From the NCBI GenBank assembly GCA_965221345.1, contig CBDCSD010000002.1, positions 2,108,001 to 2,172,000 of the forward strand: a stretch of 64,000 bases of DNA, written 5' to 3'. The position numbers and the translations under genes were made by a program. The first letter of the stretch is position 1. The number at the start of each line of letters is the position of its first letter. The notes below the pieces were generated by a model. It had not been told where the DNA came from, made no database searches, and saw only the letters and a program-made list of their open reading frames with translations. Positions 32,214-41,890 of the stretch are shown one piece after another. The stretch is from Bin5 sp965221345. GTDB lineage: Bacteria > Chloroflexota > Anaerolineae > Caldilineales > Caldilineaceae.

Positions 32214-35200
32214 ATGCCCCGCATCTTCGACAACATCGACAACGACCTCCGCGACGCCCTGGCCAAGACCCTGCAACATGCCCACCGCGCCGACTTCTGC
32301 GTCGGCTACTTCAACCTGCGCGGCTGGAGCTCCATCGACAAGCACATCGAACCCTGGCCGGGCGGCGAAGACAACTGCTGCCGCCTCCTCGTCGGTATGC
32401 AGCGCCTCCCCCACGAAGAACTGCGCCTCGCACGCAGCCTGGCCCCGGCTGAAGACCTACTGGACATGCAAGCAGCGTCGCGTCTCAAGAACAAACTGGC
32501 AGAAGAGTTCCGCGAGCAACTCACCTTTGGCGCGCCCTCCAATCAGGACGAGGCCGGCCTGCGCCGGCTGTCAAAGCAGCTCAAGGCCGGCAAGGTAGTC
32601 GTCAAGCTTTTTCTCGCCTACCCGCTTCATGCCAAGCTCTACCTGCTGCACCGCACCGATCCCGTCAATCCCATCGTCGGCTACATGGGCAGCAGCAACC
32701 TCACCCAGGCCGGCCTCTCCCGCCAAGGCGAACTGAACGTCGACGTCCTCGACTATGACGCCTGCAAAAAGCTCGCCGACTGGTTCGAAAAGCGCTGGAA
32801 CGACCGCTGGTGTATTGACATCTCCAAAGAGCTTGCCGCCATCATCGACGAAAGCTGGGCGCGTGAGAAACTTATCGACCCTTACCACATATACGTTAAG
32901 ATCGCCTACCATCTCTCCCAGGAGGCACGCGCCGGCCTCACCGAATTCCGCATCCCCTCCGACTTCGGCAATACCCTGCTCGACTTTCAGACCGCCGCCG
33001 TCAAGATCGCCGCCCATCACCTCAACAAGCGCGGCGGCGTCCTCATCGGCGATGTCGTCGGACTCGGCAAAACCCTGATGGCCACCGCCCTCGCCCGCAT
33101 CTTTGAGGACGACCAGGGCCTCGAAACACTCATCATCTGCCCCAAGAACCTCGTCCCCATGTGGGAAAACTACCGCGACCAGTACCGCCTGCGCGCTCGC
33201 GTGCTCTCCATCAGCCGCGCCATCCGCGAACTGCCCGACATGCGCCGCTACCGCCTCCTCGTCATCGACGAGAGCCACAACCTGCGCAACCGCGAAGGCC
33301 GAACTTACCGCGCCATTCACGAGTACATCCAGGAGAACGACTGCAAGTGCATCCTTCTCTCCGCCACACCCTACAACAAGACCTACCAGGACCTCTCTAG
33401 CCAGCTCCGTCTCTTCGTGCCCGAACACGATGACCTTGGCATCCGCCCGGAACGCCTGCTCGATGAGATTGGCGAGACCGAATTCATTCGCCGCCACCAA
33501 GCACCGCTCCGTTCACTGGGTGCCTTCGAGCAGTCGGAGTACGCCGACGACTGGCGCGAGCTGATGCGGCTCTATCTTGTCCGCCGCACCCGTAGCTTTA
33601 TCCAGCGGAACTACGCCCAGACCGACCCGTCTAACGAACGCAACTATCTCACTTTTGAAGACGGCAGTCGCTCCTACTTTCCGTTACGCAAGCCGCGCAC
33701 CGCGCCCTTTGATATCGACGAACAGTACGCGCACCTCTTCAGCGACGACGTAGTCGCTGCCATCAACGGCTTGGAACTTCCCCGCTACGGTCTCGGCAAC
33801 TACGTCTCTCCTTCACCGCTGACGCCGCCAACACAGGCCGAAAGCGTCATTTTGGACGACCTCTCGCGGGCCGGCAAACGACTCATGGGCTTCTGCCGCA
33901 CCAATCTGCTCAAGCGCTTGGAAAGCAGCGGGCATGCTTTCCTCCTCTCGCTGGAGAGGCACATCCTGCGCAACTACGTTTTCCTCCACGCCATCGAGAC
34001 CGACCAGCCCCTCCCCATCGGTACCGTCGATGCCGGCATGTTGGATACCCAATCCTACGACGAAGACACCGATGCAGCGGTAGGCGATATTTTTGACGAG
34101 GAAAATGAAGACGAAGGCGCCGCGCCTGCCCTGCCATCGCGCCTGCGCACAGAACAGGATTTCCGTCTCAGCGCCGCGCACATCTATCAGAATTTCGCCG
34201 AGCGCTACAGCCGCCGTTTTCGCTGGGTGAGCCGGAATCTATTTGTAGACGCGCTGTACGAGCACCTTCTGGCCGACGCGGCCGCCCTGCGCGCCATTCT
34301 GGAAAAGCTGGGTGACTGGGACCCTGCCCAGGACGAAAAGCTGGCCGCGCTGCGCCGCATCCTAATGGAGCAGCACCCCAACAAGAAAGTGCTCGTCTTC
34401 ACCCAGTTCGCCGACACCGTTCAATACCTGGAAGAGCACCTCAAGGTCGCCGGCGCTACCCATCTTTCCGCTGTGACCGGCAGTTCAACCAACCCGACAC
34501 AGCTGGCTTGGCGTTTCAGCCCCGTTGCCAATGGCAAACGTAACCAGATCTCGACCGAAGAGGAGCTGCGGGTGCTCATCTCTACCGATGTGCTCAGCGA
34601 AGGCCAGAACCTACAGGACTGCGCCATCGTCGTCAACTACGACTTGCCCTGGGCCATCATCCGCCTCATCCAGCGCGCCGGCCGCGTTGACCGAATTGGC
34701 CAGCAGGCGCAGGACATCCTCTGCTACTCCTTCCTACCCGCCGAGGGTATCGAAAAGCTGATCCGGCTGCGCGCCCGCGTACGCAACAGGCTTAATGAGA
34801 ATGCCGAGGTGGTTGGCACCGATGAAGCCTTCTTTGAGGATGAAGACGCCCGCGCGGTCCACGACCTCTATAACGAGCAGACCGGCATCCTCGACGGCGA
34901 CGACGACTCCGAAGTCGATCTTGCCTCCTACGCCTACCAGATCTGGAATGATGCCACCGCAGACGACGACGTCCTCAAGAAGAAGATCGAAGAGATGCCC
35001 GCGGTCGTTCACTCTTCCAAGACCAACCCGCCGGTCCCGACGCGGCCCGATGGCGTGCTCGTCTACATGCGTACGGCCCAGGATCTCGACGCCCTCGCCT
35101 GGCTCGACCGCGACGGCGGCAGCGTTACTGAGAGCCAGTTCGATATCCTGCGCGCGGCCCACTGTCTGCCAAATACGCCCGCCCAGGCCCGCCATGAGAC

Positions 35201-35579
35201 GCACCATGATCTCGTCCGCCAGGCCGCACAGCAGGTTGCCAGCCACGAAAAGCAGGTCGGCGGCCAGTTGGGCCGCCCATCCGGCGCCCGCTTCCGCACC
35301 TATGAACGTCTCAAACGCTATGCCGAAACCGTAACCGGCCAGCTTATCTCCGAGCCGCTGCGTCGGACTATCGACGATATCTACAGCCATCCCCTGCGCC
35401 AGACAGCGGTCGACACGCTCAACCGCCAACTGCGCAGCGGAATCTCCGACGAGGATCTGGCCTATCTGGTCGTCGAACTGCGCGAAGATGACCGTCTTTG
35501 CATTATCCACGCCGACGAGGAGCGCCGCGATCCCCACATCATCTGCTCACTCGGCCTCATCGGGCTAGAGAAAGACTGA
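32214..35579 (+). CDS. PLD-nuclease / SNF2-type helicase, defence or restriction subunit
   Basis: 1121 aa. The N-terminal phospholipase D-like nuclease domain has LHAKLYL (HxK at 139-141) and GSSNLTQAGL (159-168) with Glu in QGELNV. The SNF2/DEAD motor follows: Walker A GDVVGLGKTLMA near 279, VIDESHNLRN near 350, LLSATPYNKT, then VLVFTQFADTVQYLEEHL, STDVLSEGQNLQD and QRAGRVDRIGQ near 820. The ATG at 32214 is chosen because the PLD domain begins there; ATG 32178 is possible. The methyltransferase gene starts 2 bp after the stop. By architecture this is the nuclease-translocase half of a restriction-like defence pair. Confidence 0.88.
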   Translation: MPRIFDNIDNDLRDALAKTLQHAHRADFCVGYFNLRGWSSIDKHIEPWPGGEDNCCRLLVGMQRLPHEELRLARSLAPAEDLLDMQAASRLKNKLAEEFREQLTFGAPSNQDEAGLRRLSKQLKAGKVVVKLFLAYPLHAKLYLLHRTDPVNPIVGYMGSSNLTQAGLSRQGELNVDVLDYDACKKLADWFEKRWNDRWCIDISKELAAIIDESWAREKLIDPYHIYVKIAYHLSQEARAGLTEFRIPSDFGNTLLDFQTAAVKIAAHHLNKRGGVLIGDVVGLGKTLMATALARIFEDDQGLETLIICPKNLVPMWENYRDQYRLRARVLSISRAIRELPDMRRYRLLVIDESHNLRNREGRTYRAIHEYIQENDCKCILLSATPYNKTYQDLSSQLRLFVPEHDDLGIRPERLLDEIGETEFIRRHQAPLRSLGAFEQSEYADDWRELMRLYLVRRTRSFIQRNYAQTDPSNERNYLTFEDGSRSYFPLRKPRTAPFDIDEQYAHLFSDDVVAAINGLELPRYGLGNYVSPSPLTPPTQAESVILDDLSRAGKRLMGFCRTNLLKRLESSGHAFLLSLERHILRNYVFLHAIETDQPLPIGTVDAGMLDTQSYDEDTDAAVGDIFDEENEDEGAAPALPSRLRTEQDFRLSAAHIYQNFAERYSRRFRWVSRNLFVDALYEHLLADAAALRAILEKLGDWDPAQDEKLAALRRILMEQHPNKKVLVFTQFADTVQYLEEHLKVAGATHLSAVTGSSTNPTQLAWRFSPVANGKRNQISTEEELRVLISTDVLSEGQNLQDCAIVVNYDLPWAIIRLIQRAGRVDRIGQQAQDILCYSFLPAEGIEKLIRLRARVRNRLNENAEVVGTDEAFFEDEDARAVHDLYNEQTGILDGDDDSEVDLASYAYQIWNDATADDDVLKKKIEEMPAVVHSSKTNPPVPTRPDGVLVYMRTAQDLDALAWLDRDGGSVTESQFDILRAAHCLPNTPAQARHETHHDLVRQAAQQVASHEKQVGGQLGRPSGARFRTYERLKRYAETVTGQLISEPLRRTIDDIYSHPLRQTAVDTLNRQLRSGISDEDLAYLVVELREDDRLCIIHADEERRDPHIICSLGLIGLEKD

Positions 35580-35581
35580 CC

Positions 35582-38500
35582 ATGCCCACAACCCTCGACC
35601 GCGCCAATGTCAAACAGTACCTGGATGACTTCGACCTGCGCTCCCTCTTTACCCAGGAGCTTGGCTGGGACTACGGCGGCGGTGACACAGAAGTTACCGT
35701 CAACGATCGCGCTTACTCCCTCCGGGCCATAGCCCACAAGCGCGGCATGGTCGCCTACCAGTATCTCGCCCAGCCCGGCGACGAGGTTCCCGACCATCCC
35801 ACACGCCAGCGGATCGAACGAGCCGTCGCCAAGCAGGTGCGCGAACATATCATCATCTTCGCCGCCCATGACCGCAGCACCCAGTACTGGCTCTGGGTCA
35901 AACGAGAACCGGGCCGGCCGGACCGCCCGCGCACCCATATCTACCGATCCGACCAGAGCGGTGAACCCCTCATCCAGAAGTTGGAAAGGATTGTTTTCAC
36001 CCTCGAAGATGAGGCCCATCTCTCGATCGTAGACGTCTCCGGCCACGTGCTCGCTGCCTTCGATGTCGAGAAGGTAACCAAGAAATTCTATGATCGTTTC
36101 AAGAACGAGCATCAGGACTTTCTCGGCTTCATTGGGGGTATAGAGAAAATAGCCGACCGTGAATGGTACGCCTCGCTGATGCTCAACCGCATGATGTTCA
36201 TCTATTTCATCCAAAAACGCAGCTTCCTCGACAACAACCCCAACTACCTGCGTGACCGCCTCCACACTGTGCGCCAACAGCACGACGCCGACAGGTTCGA
36301 CGGCTTCTACCGTCTTTTCTTGTTGAGGTTGTTCCACGAGGGGTTGGGTGTGCCCGAGACCGAACGTGATGCGGAATTGGTGGCAGGGCTCGGTCAGGTC
36401 CCCTACCTCAACGGCGGCCTTTTCGACGTCCACGATCTGGAGAACAACTACCCGGAGATTACCATTCCCGACGAAGCATTTGAGAGAATATTCGCCTTCT
36501 TCGACGCCTACCAGTGGCATCTCGACGACCGCCCCCTGCGCAACGACAACGAGATCAACCCAGACGTGCTTGGCTACATTTTCGAAAAATACATCAACCA
36601 GCAGCAGCAGATGGGCGCCTATTACACCAAGGAGGACATCACCGGCTACATTAGCCGCAACGCCATCATCCCCTTCCTTTTCGACCGGGCGAAAAAGGGG
36701 TGCTCAACTGCGTTCACGTCAGGAGGGGGCGTCTGGCGGCTGCTGCAGGAGAACCCCGATGGCTACTTCTACGAAGCCGTCCGTCACGGCATCACCTATG
36801 ACATCCACAACAATGTGGAACTGGACGCCAAGCAGGAGTTGCCGGAGGGCATTGCCGCCGGCCTCGACAACGTCGCCCAGCGCGGGGGCTGGAACGAACC
36901 CGCCCCGGAGGCATACGCCCTCCCCACCGAGACCTGGCGCGAGCTTGTCGCCCGCCGCCGCCGTTACGAAGAGATTCATGCCAAGCTGGAGTCCGGCGAG
37001 GTCACATCGATCAACGACCTCATCACCTACAACCTCAACATCGAAAAGTTCGCCCAGGACGTAATCGCCAACAGCGAAGGGCCCGAACTGGTGCGCGCCT
37101 TCTGGAAGGCCCTCGAAAAGGTCTCCGTGCTCGACCCCACCTGCGGCTCCGGCGCCTTCCTCTTCGCCGCCCTCAACATCCTCGAGCCTCTCTACTCCGC
37201 CTGTCTTGAGGCCATGGAAGGTTTTCTCGACGACCTGGAGCGCTCGCGGCGCAAGCATAGTCCCCGGAAGCTGAGCTATTTCAGGGGTGTGATCAAAGAA
37301 GTCGACAAGCACGCCAGCAAGGACTACTTCATCTTCAAATCGATCATCATCGGCAACCTCTACGGAGTCGACATCATGGAAGAGGCCGTAGAGATCTGCA
37401 AGCTGCGTCTCTTCCTCAAGCTCGTCGCCCAGCTCAAGACGTACGACCAGATCGAGCCGCTCCCCGACATCGACTTCAACGTGCGCGCCGGCAACACCCT
37501 CGTAGGATTTACGACATTGCAGGAAATTCAAGATGCCTTTGTCGCCTCACCTGATGGCCGGGGTCGAATTCTCTTTCCTGAAGACAAAGCCGAATTGGAG
37601 CGCATCGAAGAGGATGCTGAGTGTGCGGCTCGCGCCTTTCGCAAGTTCCGCGAGATGCAGACCGATTACGGCATGGACGCCTCTAAACATGCTGAGGGCA
37701 AATCAGAGCTGCAGAAAAGGCTGACCGCGCTGCGCGCGGAACTGGACCGCTATCTGGCCAAAGAGTACGGTGTCAGGGAAGGCGACGAAGAGGCCTACGC
37801 CCAGTGGAGGATCAGCCATCAGCCCTTCCACTGGTTCGTCGAGTTCTACGGCATCATGCACGATGGTGGGTTTGACGTGATTATTGGCAATCCGCCGTAT
37901 GTGGAATACAAGAAGGTTCGTCATACCTATGAGATTCGAAATTACAAGACCATACTGTGCAAGAATCTTTTTGCGTTCACTCTAGAAAGATGCGCGAACC
38001 TCAGTCGGCATGACTCGGATATAGGAATCATCGTACCTCTAAGTGCTTATAGCACGGACAGGATGATCCCACTGATGGCACATCTCAAGTCTTGTTCCGG
38101 TAGGATTAAGATAGCAAATTTCAGTTGGAGGCCAGGAAAACTATTCGATGGTGTCAACCTCCAGCTTTCGATCATGCTCCAGAGGGGTAAGACACCGTTA
38201 AGATTGATCGAAACGACTCGATATCTGGCGTGGGCTTCAGAAACCAGATCAGACCTTTTCTCGAAGATCGAATATTCTCCAGCTAGTGACAACAGGTTAG
38301 CTGGGAGCATACCTAAACTTGGCACAAGCGAGGCAGGTTCTGTTCTGGCGAAGCTTCGTCAACACAAGAGCGAGATGGAAGGATGTATTACAAAATCCTC
38401 GCAAAATAGGGTCTTTTACAGGCGAGGTGGACTGTATTGGAAAGTGTTTGTGGATTTTAGGACAGGATCAAGCGAGGAGAAAATCCTTCGCTTGCTTCCA

Positions 38501-38881
38501 GAAGTTGATAAGTATGGGATTATTGCCGCTTTGAGTAGCAATCTCTGGTGGTGGTACTATACTAGCACCTCGGATTGTCGGCATCTAGGAAACCGCGATA
38601 TCGCGACTTTTCCGTTTGATCCAAGAACAATGAGGGATGATATGTCGGAATCCCTTTGCAGATTAGGAAGGGTGTATGTCGAGGACCTGAAGCTAAACTC
38701 AGAAAATACTGTTCGAATCTACAAAGGAAAACGAGCAGTGAATTGTATATCCTTTAGAGTAAATCAGTCCAAACCCATCATTGATCAGATTGACATGGTT
38801 CTTGCAAAGCACTACGGCTTCACCGACGAGGAGTTGGACTTCATCATCAACTACGACATCAAGTACCGAATGGGGCTGTGA
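35582..38881 (+). CDS. Eco57I-like adenine-specific DNA methyltransferase
   Basis: 1099 aa. The N-terminal alpha/beta domain (about 1-150) lacks a convincing PD-(D/E)xK triad. A helical region with QMGAYYTKEDITGYI follows. SAM-binding motif I LDPTCGSGAFLFAA is near 517, and catalytic motif IV NPPY near 769. The following 300 residues are the probable target-recognition domain, and the end reads HYGFTDEELDFIINYDIKYR. GC content drops sharply just after NPPY and recovers at the last 25 codons, consistent with an exchanged specificity domain. Works with the upstream PLD-helicase. Confidence 0.88.
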   Translation: MPTTLDRANVKQYLDDFDLRSLFTQELGWDYGGGDTEVTVNDRAYSLRAIAHKRGMVAYQYLAQPGDEVPDHPTRQRIERAVAKQVREHIIIFAAHDRSTQYWLWVKREPGRPDRPRTHIYRSDQSGEPLIQKLERIVFTLEDEAHLSIVDVSGHVLAAFDVEKVTKKFYDRFKNEHQDFLGFIGGIEKIADREWYASLMLNRMMFIYFIQKRSFLDNNPNYLRDRLHTVRQQHDADRFDGFYRLFLLRLFHEGLGVPETERDAELVAGLGQVPYLNGGLFDVHDLENNYPEITIPDEAFERIFAFFDAYQWHLDDRPLRNDNEINPDVLGYIFEKYINQQQQMGAYYTKEDITGYISRNAIIPFLFDRAKKGCSTAFTSGGGVWRLLQENPDGYFYEAVRHGITYDIHNNVELDAKQELPEGIAAGLDNVAQRGGWNEPAPEAYALPTETWRELVARRRRYEEIHAKLESGEVTSINDLITYNLNIEKFAQDVIANSEGPELVRAFWKALEKVSVLDPTCGSGAFLFAALNILEPLYSACLEAMEGFLDDLERSRRKHSPRKLSYFRGVIKEVDKHASKDYFIFKSIIIGNLYGVDIMEEAVEICKLRLFLKLVAQLKTYDQIEPLPDIDFNVRAGNTLVGFTTLQEIQDAFVASPDGRGRILFPEDKAELERIEEDAECAARAFRKFREMQTDYGMDASKHAEGKSELQKRLTALRAELDRYLAKEYGVREGDEEAYAQWRISHQPFHWFVEFYGIMHDGGFDVIIGNPPYVEYKKVRHTYEIRNYKTILCKNLFAFTLERCANLSRHDSDIGIIVPLSAYSTDRMIPLMAHLKSCSGRIKIANFSWRPGKLFDGVNLQLSIMLQRGKTPLRLIETTRYLAWASETRSDLFSKIEYSPASDNRLAGSIPKLGTSEAGSVLAKLRQHKSEMEGCITKSSQNRVFYRRGGLYWKVFVDFRTGSSEEKILRLLPEVDKYGIIAALSSNLWWWYYTSTSDCRHLGNRDIATFPFDPRTMRDDMSESLCRLGRVYVEDLKLNSENTVRIYKGKRAVNCISFRVNQSKPIIDQIDMVLAKHYGFTDEELDFIINYDIKYRMGL

Positions 38882-39079
38882 GCCTCCGTAAGAAAGTGGC
38901 TCCACATCAGCGTCCAACTGTCTGTTGCCATAGCGGAATTGCACGAGCTACGCAGGAAAATATGTTGCACTCCATCTGTGTGCTTTCTTGATATGAGAGA
39001 AGCTAATGGCTTTTATTGTAGTCTTGATTCTGGGGCACAACGTACAAGTCTCAAAGTGAGGAGACAGAGGGATAGAGAA

Positions 39080-40843
39080 ATGCAGAGAGAGTTTGATGTT
39101 GCCTTGTCCTTCGCAGGAGAAGATCGACAACACGCCAAAGAACTGGCGGATCTACTCGATTCTGGCGGCTACGAAGTCTTCTACGACGAGTACGAACAGG
39201 CAGAGCTTTGGGGGAAAAACCTTCTCGAATATCTGTCAACAGTTTACAAGGACAAGGCGCGATATTGTGTGGTGTTCTTGTCCGAATTTTACGCAGAGAA
39301 GTGGTGGCCGAGGCTCGAACTCCGGAGTGCTGCGGCAAGGGCTTTTAAGGAAAACGAGGAATATATACTTCCTATCCGACTTGATGATACAGAGATTGAG
39401 GGATTATTGCCGACTGTTGGGTATCTTGATCTGCGTGAGGTGTCAATTGAGGAAGTCTATCAGGCTTTGGTACAGAAGCTGTCGGGCACGCTTCAAACAC
39501 CGGTCGCCGTTGCCACTTCCATCTCCACTAAGGGCGTATCCACGAATCACTGTTGTAGGAACTGTCATTTCTTAGCCAAATACGCGCTAACTGATGGGGG
39601 TCAAGAGCACAAGTGGACATGGGACGCGAAAGAGCGATCCGACCTTAAAGTCAAAGATCATTATGGCGTTGAGTGTGCCAAAGGCATTTGGAGCGCAGGG
39701 ATTGATCCTGAAATCAATTCACGTCTCGAGGAAGAATTACTGAAGGAGAGAAATGAGTGTTTCTTTCTTGAATATGACGAGGCTAACAAGAGTATGACGT
39801 TCGATGCAGCAACCGAGCTTCTTCAATTTAGAGGGGAAGAATCCCAACAGATCCGGGAAGCCACGGTACCGTTGGAGCAAGCATCCGAACCCCGCCCACT
39901 TTCTGAGGAATCTGCTGTCACAAGTCTAAAACGCTTCCTGGCGGAACCAAGATACCGCATTCATCTTGCGGACCTGATTGATGAGACTGTCGAGCGAGTG
40001 ATAGAGGTAACGTCAGGAAGCGACTTCGATGCAAACCACCCGCGTCCGACCACAGAGACAGTTACATCACGTACTCGTGCGTATGAGTCCGCCTGCACTA
40101 CGCTGATCGAGATGGCGATGGTGGGGGGCCGTTGGGCAGAAAAAGAACATTGTGAAATCTGGCATCGAGCCTTGCAGCGGTTCTCTATGGTTCCTCACCG
40201 TAACGGGAAAGTTGCGTGGCTTGACATGCAGCTTTATCCAGGCATGCTTCTTCTCTACGCTTTGGGGCTTGGCGCCGTTGAGGCGGACCGGCTTGCCTTT
40301 CTTGGCCACTTATTTTCGGTTGTAGTTCATCGAGAGAGCAACGAAAGGCTGACCGTTGTACAAGTTTTCGCGCCTTACCAACGATTTGATGGCGGAGGAG
40401 CAATGAAGATGTTGGAAGGTATGGAGAATCACCATCTTCCTCTCAATGAATGGGTGTTCAATTTATTGCAGCAGTCTGCCAAGGGTATGATTCCTGAAGA
40501 AAGTCGATACCTGTACAACTTTGTCAAATTAGAGATTCTCATGACGCTGAACAGTGTATACCGACCTGGTTCAGCTTGGCGGGGGGCAACCCGGGGCGTT
40601 TTCTTGTACCATTTTGAGATTTCTTGGGATATCCTGCAGGAGATGACAGATTCAATTTCTAGCCACGGCGACGAATCCCCATTTGTCAGGGCAGATATTT
40701 TCGGTCAGATTTCTGGGGTCTGTATGCAGCACATAGATCATTTGAAACAGTGGATCTCTAACACAGCCAAACAACTTGGAACTCCTAGATGGCAAGTGCT
40801 TCAAGAGCAGGCAGATCGTGATCGCCGGTATATGGGGAGATAG
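39080..40843 (+). CDS. TIR-domain protein, candidate defence effector
   Basis: 587 aa. The TIR domain is residues 1-140: FDVALSFAGEDR, the loop and putative NADase glutamate in EYEQAELWGKNL (Glu42), CVVFLSEFYAEKWWPRLE and ILPIRLDDTEI. Residues 165-260 form a cysteine-containing module (CCRNCHFLAK...W..KER...C.KGIW, then CFFLEYDE). The last 300 residues are helical and unassigned, with no recognised sensor domain. The ATG at 39080 follows AGAGGGATAGAG; an upstream frame to 38939 looks non-coding. It follows the methyltransferase by 198 bp and has lower GC. TIR NADases cause abortive infection in several known systems; that role here is inference. Confidence 0.85.
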   Translation: MQREFDVALSFAGEDRQHAKELADLLDSGGYEVFYDEYEQAELWGKNLLEYLSTVYKDKARYCVVFLSEFYAEKWWPRLELRSAAARAFKENEEYILPIRLDDTEIEGLLPTVGYLDLREVSIEEVYQALVQKLSGTLQTPVAVATSISTKGVSTNHCCRNCHFLAKYALTDGGQEHKWTWDAKERSDLKVKDHYGVECAKGIWSAGIDPEINSRLEEELLKERNECFFLEYDEANKSMTFDAATELLQFRGEESQQIREATVPLEQASEPRPLSEESAVTSLKRFLAEPRYRIHLADLIDETVERVIEVTSGSDFDANHPRPTTETVTSRTRAYESACTTLIEMAMVGGRWAEKEHCEIWHRALQRFSMVPHRNGKVAWLDMQLYPGMLLLYALGLGAVEADRLAFLGHLFSVVVHRESNERLTVVQVFAPYQRFDGGGAMKMLEGMENHHLPLNEWVFNLLQQSAKGMIPEESRYLYNFVKLEILMTLNSVYRPGSAWRGATRGVFLYHFEISWDILQEMTDSISSHGDESPFVRADIFGQISGVCMQHIDHLKQWISNTAKQLGTPRWQVLQEQADRDRRYMGR

Positions 40844-41076
40844 CAGTGGCCGATGGCAGGCAAAATGTCTTTTGAACTGTGAGTTTGGACCCGCCAAATC
40901 TGAACACATTTGCCAAAAGTCAAGCTCTCAAATGCTGATTGCATCAGTGGACTCCCTGTGTTAAGATCGTCGCCCGTACCCGATCGCTGTTTGCGCCACA
41001 GCGTGGGTTGCAGGTACATTGTCCGTATCGTGTTTAGACCAGAAAAATAGCAACGCCCGCGGGGGTTAATAAGAAT

Positions 41077-41820
41077 ATGACTGCCAGGCAGAAGAGAAAA
41101 CTATGTGTGTACTGTCGGTCTCCGAAAGACCTGACCCGTGATCACATTCCCCCAAAGAGCTTTTTCCCTGCACCCAGGCCCACAGATCTCATAACTGTGC
41201 CTTGTTGTCGCGAATGTCACGAAAAATTCACCGAGAAAGATGCGTATCTCCGCAACTATCTCATCTTTTCACCGCAATGCCGGGGGCACGTCGCAGCAAG
41301 GCAGTTACACGAGAGCGGCTTACGGTCTTTGCAGGACCCGAACGCAGGAGAACTTTCAAATCCACTCTTCAATGCCGGGAATCAGCCTTGGCCTGGGAAT
41401 TTGGTCAGTTCCCAGCCGTTTGATCACGGCGTGAATGTCGCTCCCGACGACGAACGTATCGAGGCCGTAATTGAGAGAATTACTGTTGGTCTGTTTTGGA
41501 TAGAGAACGACAAATATCTGCCGCCCGACTATGCTGTTGAAGTAGTCGGCAGCTATGACCTCAGGCATAGTGATTGGCCGGTACAGCAGTCGATCCTTAG
41601 ATTGCAGAGCGAGGAGGAACCTGTCAATATCGGTAATGGCGTTTTCCAATACTGGTGGTCGTGGGCAGAGCACGCGCCCCCCGAAGAAACGCACAATTCT
41701 GATTGGATGCTACAGTTTTACGAAGGAACGACATTCCTGTGCAGAGTTGCCAGGTTCCAGGAGAGTATAAATCCCTCTCACGAACAGCCATTTGCCTTGT
41801 CTGGTTATCTCAATCGTTAG
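41077..41820 (+). CDS. HNH-type zinc-finger protein
   Basis: 247 aa. The N-terminal motif CVYCRSPKDLTRDHIPPKSF followed by VPCCRECHEKF gives CxxC...DH...CxxC, a treble-clef HNH pattern. The usual third catalytic His/Asn is hard to place, so nuclease activity is not certain. The rest (80-247) has aromatic-rich beta text (VFQYWWSWAEH, LQFYEGTTFLCRVA) without an assigned domain. Last member of the low-GC defence stretch. Confidence 0.7.
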   Translation: MTARQKRKLCVYCRSPKDLTRDHIPPKSFFPAPRPTDLITVPCCRECHEKFTEKDAYLRNYLIFSPQCRGHVAARQLHESGLRSLQDPNAGELSNPLFNAGNQPWPGNLVSSQPFDHGVNVAPDDERIEAVIERITVGLFWIENDKYLPPDYAVEVVGSYDLRHSDWPVQQSILRLQSEEEPVNIGNGVFQYWWSWAEHAPPEETHNSDWMLQFYEGTTFLCRVARFQESINPSHEQPFALSGYLNR

Positions 41821-41890
41821 CCGCCGAACCGATTTCCTCCACCACTGAATTCGTGACCATGTAACCGCCTATCCCCCTGGATTTGGATTC

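Noticed and set aside
32571..33500. Long antisense frames beneath the helicase and methyltransferase genes (also 34734-35537 and 35462-36520)
   Set aside because: Val/Gly/Asp-rich text without motifs, antisense to well-supported genes.
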